DNA from: CAYYTU01 sp964474655 | Lineage (GTDB): Bacteria; Chloroflexota; Anaerolineae; B4-G1 | DNA: 9,668 bases | Direction of reading: 5' to 3' | NCBI GenBank assembly: GCA_964474655.1 | Contig: CAYYTU010000091.1 | Location: 1 to 9,668, forward strand | In this document: one piece after another, positions 1 through 5,921 of the stretch | Layout of the letters: the number at the start of each line of letters is the position of its first letter | How positions within the stretch are numbered: position 1 is the stretch's first letter | Notes under the pieces: generated by a model | What the model was told of the DNA's origin: nothing | The model's input: only the letters and a program-made list of their open reading frames with translations | The model's database searches: none | Translations under genes and position numbers: made by a program

Positions 1-2
1 TC

Positions 3-1379
3 TACCAGGACATGCTGCGCGAAAAGAATCTGGTCGACTTCGCTGACATGATCCGCCTGGCAGTGAAGGCCCTGGAGACGAACCCAGAGGCACAGCAGTT
101 CTATCAAAACCTTTACCGCTTCGTCGTGGTGGACGAGTGGCAGGACACCAGCGGGGCCCAGTACCGGCTGGTGCAGGCCCTGACCGGCCCCGACACCGAC
201 CTCTTCGTGGTCGGGGACCCGTTGCAGTCCATCTACGGCTGGCGCGGAGCCGATCCCACCGTCTTCCAGAGAATGGATGAGGACTTCGGCGGCGTGCGCG
301 AGATGAGGCTTCGTCGCAACTACCGCAACACGGAGACCATTGCCGCCGCCTCCGAGGGCATTGTGGAGGCGCTGGAACTACCCCGCCGTGAGATGGTGAC
401 CGAGGGTGGCGCCGGCGAGCCATTGACCCTCATCCGCTGCGACACTGAGCGGGGCGAGGCGCTGCGGGTAGTGGAGGAAGTTGACAGGTTGGTAGAGGAG
501 CAAGGGCGAATGTATAATGAATGCGCCGTGTTGGTACGCACCGTGCGCCATGCCCGCTTGATCGAGCAAGCCTTTCTGCGCCGCCACGTTCCCTACACGC
601 TGGTGGGGCGCAGCTCGTTCTTCGACACGCGGGCCGTGCGGGAGCTGCTGTCCTGGCTGCGCCTCGCGGCGGATCCCTTCGACGAAGGAGCTCTGGAGAC
701 AGCGATCAATGCACCTCCTCGGGGAATCGGCAAGGTGACCCGTGACAAGATTCGAGGAGGGAGCTTTCGGCTGACGATGGAAAAACTGCTGGAGGTCACC
801 GCCCGCGATGAGCTGGACACACGCACACAGAACGCAGTGACCGAGTTCCTGGAGATCGTGGACGACGTCCAGGAGCTGGAGCAGCCACCCGACGCAATGC
901 TCGAATACATCCTGGACCGCACCGGCTACGAGGCCTGGCTGCGCGGGAGGAGCAAGGGTAATGGGAAGAGCGGCAATTGGGCCGCCCTTCGCAATCTGCG
1001 TCTGATGCTGGAGGGCTACCCCGGTAAGGGGGATTTGGAGGCTTTCCTCGAGGACGTGGAGCAGATGCAGGTCGGGGCCGAGCGGGGCAACGACCAGGGC
1101 GTCACTCTGGGGACCATCCACGCCGCCAAGGGCCTCGAATGGCCCGTGGTTTTCCTGCCCGGGCTTGACGAGGGACTGCTGCCCCACGCCAAGAGCCTGA
1201 TGGACGAGAAGCGCTTGAGGGAGGAGCACCGTCTGTTCTACGTCGCTCTGACCAGGGCGATGGAGAAGGTCTACCTCCTGCGGGCGCGGTACAGAACCAA
1301 CAAACGCGGCGAGATGTGGGAGTGCCGGCCCAGCCGCTTCCTGGGCTATCTCCCTGCAGAGACGATCGAGGAGGTGTAG
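3..1379 (+). CDS. UvrD/PcrA-like superfamily 1 DNA helicase, 3' part (5' end outside window)
   Basis: ATP-dependent 3'-5' DNA helicase of the UvrD/Rep/PcrA type, acting on DNA in repair or replication restart. The frame is open to the left window edge (codons at 3, 6 and 9 precede the first Met at 12), so the true start and the Walker A motif lie upstream; 458 residues are visible. Numbering from the Met at 12, motif II is DEWQDTS (41-47), motif III GDPLQSIYGWRGA (68-80), the LRRNYRN motif 100-106, motif V TIHAAKGLEW (368-377) and motif VI EEHRLFYVALTRA (404-416). All motifs expected in this part are present, so the visible portion looks functional. Trp in the DEWQDTS box, where Tyr or Phe is usual, is a mild oddity. 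The protein ends about 40 residues after motif VI, without the longer C-terminal tail of PcrA/UvrD. The downstream primase gene begins 2 nt after this stop, so the two are probably co-transcribed and co-translated. Confidence 0.93.
   Translation, partial: YQDMLREKNLVDFADMIRLAVKALETNPEAQQFYQNLYRFVVVDEWQDTSGAQYRLVQALTGPDTDLFVVGDPLQSIYGWRGADPTVFQRMDEDFGGVREMRLRRNYRNTETIAAASEGIVEALELPRREMVTEGGAGEPLTLIRCDTERGEALRVVEEVDRLVEEQGRMYNECAVLVRTVRHARLIEQAFLRRHVPYTLVGRSSFFDTRAVRELLSWLRLAADPFDEGALETAINAPPRGIGKVTRDKIRGGSFRLTMEKLLEVTARDELDTRTQNAVTEFLEIVDDVQELEQPPDAMLEYILDRTGYEAWLRGRSKGNGKSGNWAALRNLRLMLEGYPGKGDLEAFLEDVEQMQVGAERGNDQGVTLGTIHAAKGLEWPVVFLPGLDEGLLPHAKSLMDEKRLREEHRLFYVALTRAMEKVYLLRARYRTNKRGEMWECRPSRFLGYLPAETIEEV
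1368..1376 (+). promoter_or_regulatory. Ribosome binding site of the primase gene
   Basis: GAGGAGGTG lies within the last codons of the helicase gene, 5 nt before the ATG at 1382. It fixes the primase start at 1382 rather than at the in-frame ATG at 1316, which has no comparable site and would overlap the helicase by 64 nt. It also implies translational coupling of the two genes. Confidence 0.75.
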
Positions 1380-1381
1380 TT

Positions 1382-2437
1382 ATGGATAGAAGGGAGATCG
1401 AGCGAGTACGAGACGCCAACCCCATCGAGGATGTGGTGGGCCGCTACATCCGCCTTCACCGGGCCGGCCACCGGTACCGGGGGTTGTGTCCCTTCCACGA
1501 GGATCACAATCCCTCGCTGGTGGTCTTCCCCGACGACGGCGGGTGGTGGTGCTTTGGCTGCAGCGAGGGCGGTGACGTCTTCGACTTCGTGATGGAGATG
1601 GAGAACCTTTCCTTCCCGGAGGCGGTCCGGCGGTTGAACGGCGGGCAATTGCCGGAGCGCCAGGCTCCACCGCCGCGCCCCATCGAGGAAGAGGCGCCCG
1701 AGCAAGAGGAAGGCTTGACGGACGCCCATTACGCGCTGCTCACCACGGCGGTCGAGGTCTACCACGCGGCACTGTTGTCCAATCCCCTGGCGTTGGACTA
1801 CGCCTCCAGCCGTGGACTGGACGCCGAGACGGTGCAAGCGTTCAAGCTGGGCTTCGCCGCCGACCGGCTGGAGCGCTACCTGACCTTTCGGGGTTGGTCG
1901 GAGGAGCTGGCGACGGATCTGGGCCTGATCGACGATCAAGGCAGGGAGTGGTACCGGGGTCGGTTGGTGATCCCGGAGATGCGAGGCAACCAGGCAGTGT
2001 ATTTGGTGGGACGCCGAGTCCCCGGTGCGTCCGGCTTTGGCCCCAAGTATCTGACCCTGTCCGGGGCGCCCAAGCCGCTGTATGGGCGTGAGCGTGTGGA
2101 GGACTCGCCCGAGGTTTTCATTGTCGAGGGCCCCATCGACTATCTGCTCCTCTGGCAGTGGGGCTACCCGGCGGTGAGCACGCTGGGTAGCCACGTCAAG
2201 GCGGAGCACATCGAGGCTCTACAGGGCTTCTCCCACGCGGACGGACGTCCGCACGTCTATCTGGTCCCCAACCGGGACGACGCCGGGCGGAAGATGTGGC
2301 GGACGTGCAAGGAAGCGTTCGGAGACCGGATGCGGACCGTCCTCGTGCCGGAGGGGATGGAGGATGTGGGCGACCTGGCGGAGGAAGCGCCGGCGCCGGG
2401 TCGCGTCTTCGGCCGGCTGGTGGATGAGGCGGTCTGA
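1382..2437 (+). CDS. DnaG-like primase: CHC2 zinc finger plus Toprim, no helicase-binding domain
   Basis: Predicted RNA primase of the bacterial DnaG superfamily, 351 residues, making short primers on single-stranded DNA. The N-terminus has a CHC2 zinc finger with ligands C36, H39, C57 and C60 (CPFH and CFGC). An acidic, proline-rich linker follows at about 92-112. The catalytic-core N-subdomain is recognisable by YRGRLVIPE (191-199), the VGRR box (209-212), PKYLTLSG (221-228) and LYGRER (233-238). The Toprim part has VEG with E249 and the later GMEDVGDL (325-332). The usual Toprim DxD is read here as N297-R-D299, so the first metal-binding Asp seems replaced by Asn. The protein is much shorter than cellular DnaG (about 580-650 residues) and lacks the C-terminal helicase-interaction domain. 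Such reduced forms are typical of accessory or mobile-element primases, so a housekeeping dnaG role is unlikely. It is probably an operon partner of the helicase. Confidence 0.88.
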   Translation: MDRREIERVRDANPIEDVVGRYIRLHRAGHRYRGLCPFHEDHNPSLVVFPDDGGWWCFGCSEGGDVFDFVMEMENLSFPEAVRRLNGGQLPERQAPPPRPIEEEAPEQEEGLTDAHYALLTTAVEVYHAALLSNPLALDYASSRGLDAETVQAFKLGFAADRLERYLTFRGWSEELATDLGLIDDQGREWYRGRLVIPEMRGNQAVYLVGRRVPGASGFGPKYLTLSGAPKPLYGRERVEDSPEVFIVEGPIDYLLLWQWGYPAVSTLGSHVKAEHIEALQGFSHADGRPHVYLVPNRDDAGRKMWRTCKEAFGDRMRTVLVPEGMEDVGDLAEEAPAPGRVFGRLVDEAV

Positions 2438-2442
2438 AGGCA

Positions 2443-2478
2443 GGGGTGATGGAGTTAGCACACAAACTCCATCACCCC
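2443..2478 (+). terminator. 14-bp perfect hairpin after the primase gene, possible terminator
   Basis: Arms GGGGTGATGGAGTT (2443-2456) and AACTCCATCACCCC (2465-2478) are exact reverse complements around an 8-nt loop. The hairpin starts 5 nt after the primase stop. No T tract follows directly; a run of seven T lies 30 nt further on (2509-2515), behind a weak CCC/GGG pairing. It could end helicase-primase transcription, protect the 3' end of the mRNA, or be an inverted-repeat binding site. The structure is certain; the role is inferred. Confidence 0.5.
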
Positions 2479-2801
2479 GGCGACGAGAAACCCGCGTGTA
2501 TGGAGGGCTTTTTTTGTTGCCTGGCGGTGGAAACTTTGCTCGGAATATGTCGTAGGCAATGGTAGCAGCTATGTCACAGCTCTCGCGAGCTCAGAGCGCC
2601 GCTGGCGAGCAATTACAATGCCCGATCACTCCTCAATGCTGAAGACGGCGAACCGACCTGGTCTTCACGATGGGCAGCACCTCGGCCGCCATCTTCACTA
2701 CCAGGATTACGATTGTCTTCGCTCCCCCCTTTCTTGTCTCTCAACTTCCCTTCGTGCCGTGTGACCGTCCTCTCCCCCAGCCTATGCCTCCATCTTGGCC
2801 T
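2479..2801. other. Non-coding stretch between primase and SRPBCC gene
   Basis: No supported gene. It contains the T7 run at 2509-2515 and a GAAGAC/GTCTTC inverted repeat near 2640-2665. A pyrimidine-rich plus-strand stretch runs from about 2715 to 2780. Short open frames on both strands have no recognisable family and no convincing ribosome binding site. The last bases (2782-2801) belong to the displaced tail of the neighbouring SRPBCC gene. Confidence 0.5.
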
Positions 2802-2829
2802 TCACGTTGGACAGGATAGCGTCCGCTTT
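2782..2829 (-). pseudogene. Displaced C-terminal tail of the SRPBCC gene
   Basis: In another minus-strand frame, immediately after the FLIK codons, the DNA reads KADAILSNVKAKMEA then TAG. This is an amphipathic helix of the kind that ends many SRPBCC proteins. It overlaps the current frame's VKRTLSCPT end. A small deletion, probably removing a few residues' worth of bases, or a base-calling error at 2829-2832 would explain the break. Its preserved coding character suggests the lesion is recent. Confidence 0.6.
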
Positions 2830-3158
2830 ACCTTGATCAGAAAGGACTCCGCCAGCTTTTGCAGCACGGGCAGCTGCACCGTGTACTCGTTCTCGACGGT
2901 TACCTTCGTCCCTCCATCGTGAGGCTCGTAGATCCAGGTGGCGGGGACGTACTCGGTGCACTCCGACTCCACGTCGAAGCGAACGCCGGCCATCTTGTAG
3001 ACCGCCGTCATCCGCGCGCCCCCATTGGGCAGCTGCTCTACCTCTTTGATCTCGACGACGCTGGGCCAGTACTCGGGGATGTTGGTGGGCTCCTCGACGT
3101 AGTTGAAGACATCCTCTACCGGTGCGTCGATGACGATGCTCTTCTCTATCTTCGCCAT
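2802..3158 (-). CDS. SRPBCC / polyketide cyclase-like small protein, C-terminus altered by frameshift
   Basis: A 118-residue member of the SRPBCC (START/Bet v1-like) superfamily, which forms a helix-grip fold with a hydrophobic ligand cavity; the ligand is not predictable. Seen in the sequence: the opening IEKSIVIDAPVEDVFNYV, the FW-type pattern NIPEYWPSVVEIKEV, and the later GGTKVTVENEYTV strand followed by an LAESFL helix start. Start chosen at ATG 3158 because AGGGAGG (3164-3170) lies 5 nt upstream; an upstream in-frame Met at 3257 lacks support. After FLIK the frame runs into VKRTLSCPT and stops, whereas a second frame carries the natural-looking tail (see 2782-2829), so the last amphipathic helix is lost. 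It may be a recent pseudogene, still-active protein, or sequencing error. It stands alone, facing the primase gene. Confidence 0.75.
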   Translation of the reverse strand: MAKIEKSIVIDAPVEDVFNYVEEPTNIPEYWPSVVEIKEVEQLPNGGARMTAVYKMAGVRFDVESECTEYVPATWIYEPHDGGTKVTVENEYTVQLPVLQKLAESFLIKVKRTLSCPT

Positions 3159-3182
3159 TTTAACCTCCCTCTGACTACTCGC

Positions 3183-3199
3183 GTGGACGGAATGTCCAC
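3183..3199. repeat. Inverted repeat GTGGAC-N5-GTCCAC in the SRPBCC leader
   Basis: GTGGAC (3183-3188) and GTCCAC (3194-3199) form a perfect 6-bp palindrome with a 5-nt spacer. It begins 24 nt upstream of the SRPBCC start codon and could be a small repressor operator or an mRNA hairpin near the ribosome binding site. No regulator is visible. Confidence 0.35.
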
Positions 3200-3264
3200 A
3201 CACAATGGGGTTGACTACTTTGGAAATTAAGTCTTTTGATATTTTTCCGCGCTGCACCTTCTAG

Positions 3265-3294
3265 CATATAGTGAGCAATTTGGTTGACCGACAA
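3265..3294 (-). promoter_or_regulatory. Possible sigma-70-type promoter of the SRPBCC gene
   Basis: On the minus strand TTGTCG (3294-3289) and TATATG (3270-3265) are separated by 18 bp in an A+T-rich patch, giving a leader of roughly 100 nt. Each box matches four of six consensus bases. It is plausible only because the surrounding intergenic DNA is A+T-rich and the gene has its own ribosome binding site. Confidence 0.22.
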
Positions 3295-3565
3295 ATTTAA
3301 CATTCTGGCCAAAGTCACTTCCACACAGGCTCCAAGTGGACGACAGGCCGCGTTTTTGCAAGCAAAATGAGATGCTTTAGCCCCAAGCCGGGGACTGTCG
3401 TCCCCTTTGAGCGTGTTATTCTTTGAATCCGACAAAAATGTTAAAAGTGTCAGCTAATCAGGTACGGCTGGTGTGGAATTTTCCGCCGGCACTTGCCCTA
3501 GGAGTACCTCTCTGATAAAGTCATGGCAGTCTAGTCTCGCAGAGTTAGTATCAGGAGGTATTGCC

Positions 3566-4205
3566 ATGGCGGTCGATATTGACAAAACCGGTGTGCTCGC
3601 TAACCGGGAGAGCCTCGCTGAGCAGTTTGACTATGATTGGCATGCACGAAAGCTTTACTTCGAGACCCATCTTCGTGGCCACTTGCTGATGCAAATGACG
3701 GCCTATACAAGCACCCGTGATCATCAATGGGCGGCACAGCATGATCCCCTGTTTGCTGCTTGCGGTGCCGATGTTGAGATCAACGTCTCAGGCTTGGCGC
3801 AAGCCAACAAACAACGCCCTCTGGCTCCTATGATAGGGCTCCTCCAACAGGTGATGGGAGCTGCCCCATCGTCGGTTGCGAGCACTGGACAAAGAGACCT
3901 GACAAGGGATCGTCAACCTCCTGAGCCGGGTGGAGCTATTCGATGCGACCACGTTGGAACTGCCCCCGAAGCTTCGCGACTGGGCTCCGGGCACCAACGA
4001 AGACGAAGCGGCTTTGAAACTGCAACTGCGCATTGATGGCGAACACGGAGACTTCAAAAAGGTCGCACTCACCCCAGCCTCAGGACCGGATGCTCCTTAT
4101 TTTGAGGAGATGCTCGGAGATCTGGAGCAGCAGCACGACCAGATCTTCGTCTTCGACGGTGGATATTGGGGCTTGGAGACCTATCACGCCATCGTTGATA
4201 GTTCA
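3566..4205 (+). pseudogene. IS4-family transposase, N-terminal remnant with frameshift and internal stop
   Basis: Broken DDE transposase of an IS4-superfamily element. It starts with ATG at 3566 behind AGGAGGT (3554-3560 region). One frame carries the N-terminal domain (HARKLYFETHLRGHLLMQM, then AQHDPLFAACGADVEINVSG). It runs to about 3856, where the meaning moves to another frame at a G run (after LLQQVM, on to ELPHRRLRALDKET). A TGA at 3900-3902 sits where Trp would be expected. The frame then continues with VNLLSRVELFDATTLELP, which holds the first catalytic Asp, through ALKLQLRIDGEHG, to FVFDGGYWGLETYHAI, which holds the second. Homology stops near 4205 where a different, oppositely oriented transposase begins; the catalytic Glu region is missing. 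Open-frame sequence to 4268 is only the antisense of that neighbour. No functional transposase can be made. Confidence 0.8.
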
Positions 4206-4811
4206 CTGCCGGACACTTTTCAGTGGAGGCATCTGAAACTGAACCGGAATGGGTTTATCCTCGTTTAAGAAGTGCTCAAGCAGAGCCAATCCGAGTTGAA
4301 AGAGGCTTAAATCGCAGCGGTCAGTGCGATGGATGATTCCCACTCAGCCATCCTGTTTAGAAACCACGCCCAAATAGATGATCCAAATGTAAGCCAGGCA
4401 CGCCGCGATCATCAGACGGGCCAAACGTTCTGGATCAGAGATGTGACTTTTGTCCAAGTTGAAGCCACGGCTTTTTTGATCCGAGAAGAACGTCTCAATA
4501 CGGAAACGGCGGGCATACCAGTAACAGGCCTCGCTGACAACCTCCATATTGGTGACCAAATAGATGGGGTCCTTATGCCCCACCTCCCACCAGGCAATGA
4601 CCAACACGGGTCCGTACGCTTCCAGGGTGAAAGTGACATCGTGCCAGCCCTTGCGTTCTCCGGGCCGAATGTCGATTTCAGAGGGGAAGAATTGCTCACC
4701 ATCAGCTCCTACGGTGATGTTCTTGGCCGTGCGGCAAGCATATTCCCACCCATAATTGACACAAGAAGGCATGAAGCAACCTTCATACGAAAACTGTCCG
4801 GTAGCTAGCAT
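4203..4811 (-). pseudogene. IS4-family transposase, C-terminal remnant with in-frame TGA
   Basis: C-terminal half of a second IS4-family transposase. It shows GWEYACRTAKN, then YGPVLVIAWWEVGHKDPIYL, then the family signature Y-x2-R-x3-E-x6-K in YARRFRIETFFSDQK, which includes the catalytic Glu, then DKSHISDPERLARL. A TGA at 4344-4346 interrupts the frame after KQDG. The same frame then continues recognisably with VGIIHRTDRCDLSLFQLGL and a PIPVQFQMPPLKSVRQ end to a TGA at 4203-4205, so a Trp codon probably mutated to a stop. The N-terminal half is absent. At the 4811 end, LATGQF may be a decayed form of the usual DGEF motif, with the catalytic Asp lost. It lies tail to tail with the 3566-4205 remnant and differs in sequence type, so they are two separate elements. 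Confidence 0.85.
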
Positions 4812-4833
4812 AGTAACCTAAGTTTCTACCATC

Positions 4834-4863
4834 GGGCGGTTTCGCGCAAGTCGCGAGCCGCCC
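4834..4863. repeat. G+C-rich imperfect hairpin
   Basis: GGGCGG-TT-TCGCG (4834-4846) faces CGCGA-G-CCGCCC (4852-4863) across a 5-nt loop: 11 paired positions with one TT/G internal mismatch. It lies 23 bp beyond the IS4 C-terminal remnant and about 180 bp past the SDR stop. No T tract follows on either strand, so a classical intrinsic terminator is doubtful. It may be part of an element end or a mobile palindrome. Confidence 0.4.
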
Positions 4864-4924
4864 TGATCATTTATCTAAACTCAAGTGCAAGAAGCGTGGA
4901 AGAAGTCAGGTCCAACATCTAGAC

Positions 4925-4956
4925 TGTCATCGATTGACGATTTCGCATAGATGACA
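4925..4956. repeat. Inverted repeat TGTCATC-N18-GATGACA downstream of the SDR gene
   Basis: Perfect 7-bp arms at 4925-4931 and 4950-4956. It lies about 90 bp past the SDR stop on the minus strand. There is no T run, so termination is only one possibility. Apart from this and the 4834-4863 hairpin, the 4812-5044 gap shows nothing recognisable. Confidence 0.25.
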
Positions 4957-5044
4957 ACTTGGCGTCAGATTCCTTGTCAGGGTTGTTTCGATATGCCTGG
5001 CATGATCAAGCAGAACCAATATCGTCCGACACGCCCCTCTGATT

Positions 5045-5797
5045 CTACTCAGCCGTGTAACCGCCGTCCACGATGAAAGGGGCGCCGGTAACGAATGATG
5101 CTTCGTCAGAAGCAAGGAAAAGCGCCACATATGCTACTTCCTCAGGCGTTCCAAACCGCCCAAGAACCCCCCAACTACTAGACACCTCTGCGAACTCGCG
5201 CGACTCGGTGATGGAATTCCGCGACATAGGAGTGTCGATGCCCCCCGGCACCAAGCTGTTGACACGAATGTTATACTTGGCGAAGTCTACTGCCATTTGT
5301 CGGGAGAGGTTGATCGCACCTGCTTTGGCAGCATCATAGGCGCACTGATTTGCAGCGCCAATAAGCCCTCCATCTGAGGATGTGTTGATGATCGCCCCAC
5401 CACCACTCTCGATCATTCGAGGTATAGTATACTTCGAGCAAAGGTAGATGCCCTTCAGATTAACGTCAATAACTTGATCCCATACCTCCTCAGAAGTGTC
5501 TACTACTGTTCCATGCCTGATAATCCCAGCGTTGTTGACCAGGATATGAATTGCGCCAAAAGCACTTACGGTCTCCTCAGCGAGGTTTTCTGCATCTCGA
5601 CTGGAGGTTACATTCGTTTCGACGAAGATCGCCTCTCCACCATATTCCTTTATGCGCTTTACGGTCTCTTGTCCGCCTCCAACGTCGATATCGGCAACAA
5701 CCACTCGAGCTCCTTCACGGGCAAAGAGAATGCAACAGCTTCGTCCTATTCCCGAGGCGCCACCTGTCACAATGGCGACTTTGTCCTTGAGACGCAT
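5045..5797 (-). CDS. Classical short-chain dehydrogenase/reductase (SDR), NAD-type
   Basis: Cytosolic 250-residue oxidoreductase of the classical SDR family, interconverting an alcohol and a carbonyl with a nicotinamide cofactor. Seen: the cofactor-binding TGGASGIG (11-18), Asp36 at the end of the second strand (VVADID), which favours NAD(H) over NADP(H), NNAG (88-91), structural Asn113 in VNLKG, catalytic Ser141, Tyr154 and Lys158 (YDAAK), and the PGGIDTP segment (184-190) followed by the substrate loop. It ends with FVTGAPFIVDGGYTAE, typical of the FabG-like subgroup. Length and all catalytic residues are normal, so it should be active. Start: ATG at 5797 with AGGAGG (5802-5807) 4 nt upstream. 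It is the last gene of the minus-strand cluster, 124 nt after the MttB gene; the gap may hold its own promoter. Substrate is unknown, possibly a hydroxyl intermediate of the upstream enzymes. Confidence 0.93.
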   Translation of the reverse strand: MRLKDKVAIVTGGASGIGRSCCILFAREGARVVVADIDVGGGQETVKRIKEYGGEAIFVETNVTSSRDAENLAEETVSAFGAIHILVNNAGIIRHGTVVDTSEEVWDQVIDVNLKGIYLCSKYTIPRMIESGGGAIINTSSDGGLIGAANQCAYDAAKAGAINLSRQMAVDFAKYNIRVNSLVPGGIDTPMSRNSITESREFAEVSSSWGVLGRFGTPEEVAYVALFLASDEASFVTGAPFIVDGGYTAE

Positions 5798-5822
5798 AGA
5801 GCCTCCTGTTACTCTTGCAGAG

Positions 5823-5852
5823 ATCCTAATTCAGCAATTAAGTTTGTCACAA
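5823..5852 (-). promoter_or_regulatory. Possible internal promoter before the SDR gene
   Basis: Minus-strand TTGTGA (5852-5847) and TAGGAT (5828-5823) with an 18-bp spacer lie in the 124-nt gap between the MttB and SDR genes, about 25 nt before the start codon. Each box matches four of six consensus bases. This is weak but would allow the SDR gene extra or separate expression. Confidence 0.22.
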
Positions 5853-5921
5853 GGTGCTCAGCCCTTTCCTTCCTGTTTGAGCATATGGTCGGCTAACCAT
5901 CCACCGCAGCTGGTACCGAAG

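Larger units (their letters stand above)
3159..3565. other. Intergenic region between SRPBCC gene and IS remnant
   Basis: No supported gene. A minus-strand open frame (3175-3435) has no recognisable domain and no ribosome binding site, and is treated as chance. Present are the operator-like repeat at 3183-3199, the candidate promoter at 3265-3294, and a hairpin GGGGAC-TGTC-GTCCCC (3390-3405) followed on the plus strand by TTT. The left end of the plus-strand transposase remnant probably lies between about 3430 and 3550; no terminal inverted repeat could be paired by eye. Confidence 0.45.

Noticed and set aside
378..1229. Long minus-strand open frame of 283 codons inside the helicase gene
   Set aside because: It is the shadow of a helicase gene with all expected motifs in G+C-rich DNA; the antisense product has no family features. 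The same holds for the 287-codon frame opposite the primase.
3175..3435. 86-residue minus-strand open frame upstream of the SRPBCC gene
   Set aside because: No recognisable domain, no ribosome binding site, and it overlaps leader signals and a hairpin. Probably a chance frame.
3900..4346. TGA codons at two likely Trp positions, suggesting a recoded genetic code
   Set aside because: TGA is the natural stop of the primase and MttB genes, Trp is otherwise TGG, and both cases lie in transposase remnants with other damage.
4329..4808. 159-residue plus-strand open frame
   Set aside because: It is antisense to the transposase fragment that carries the YREK signature and has no domain of its own.
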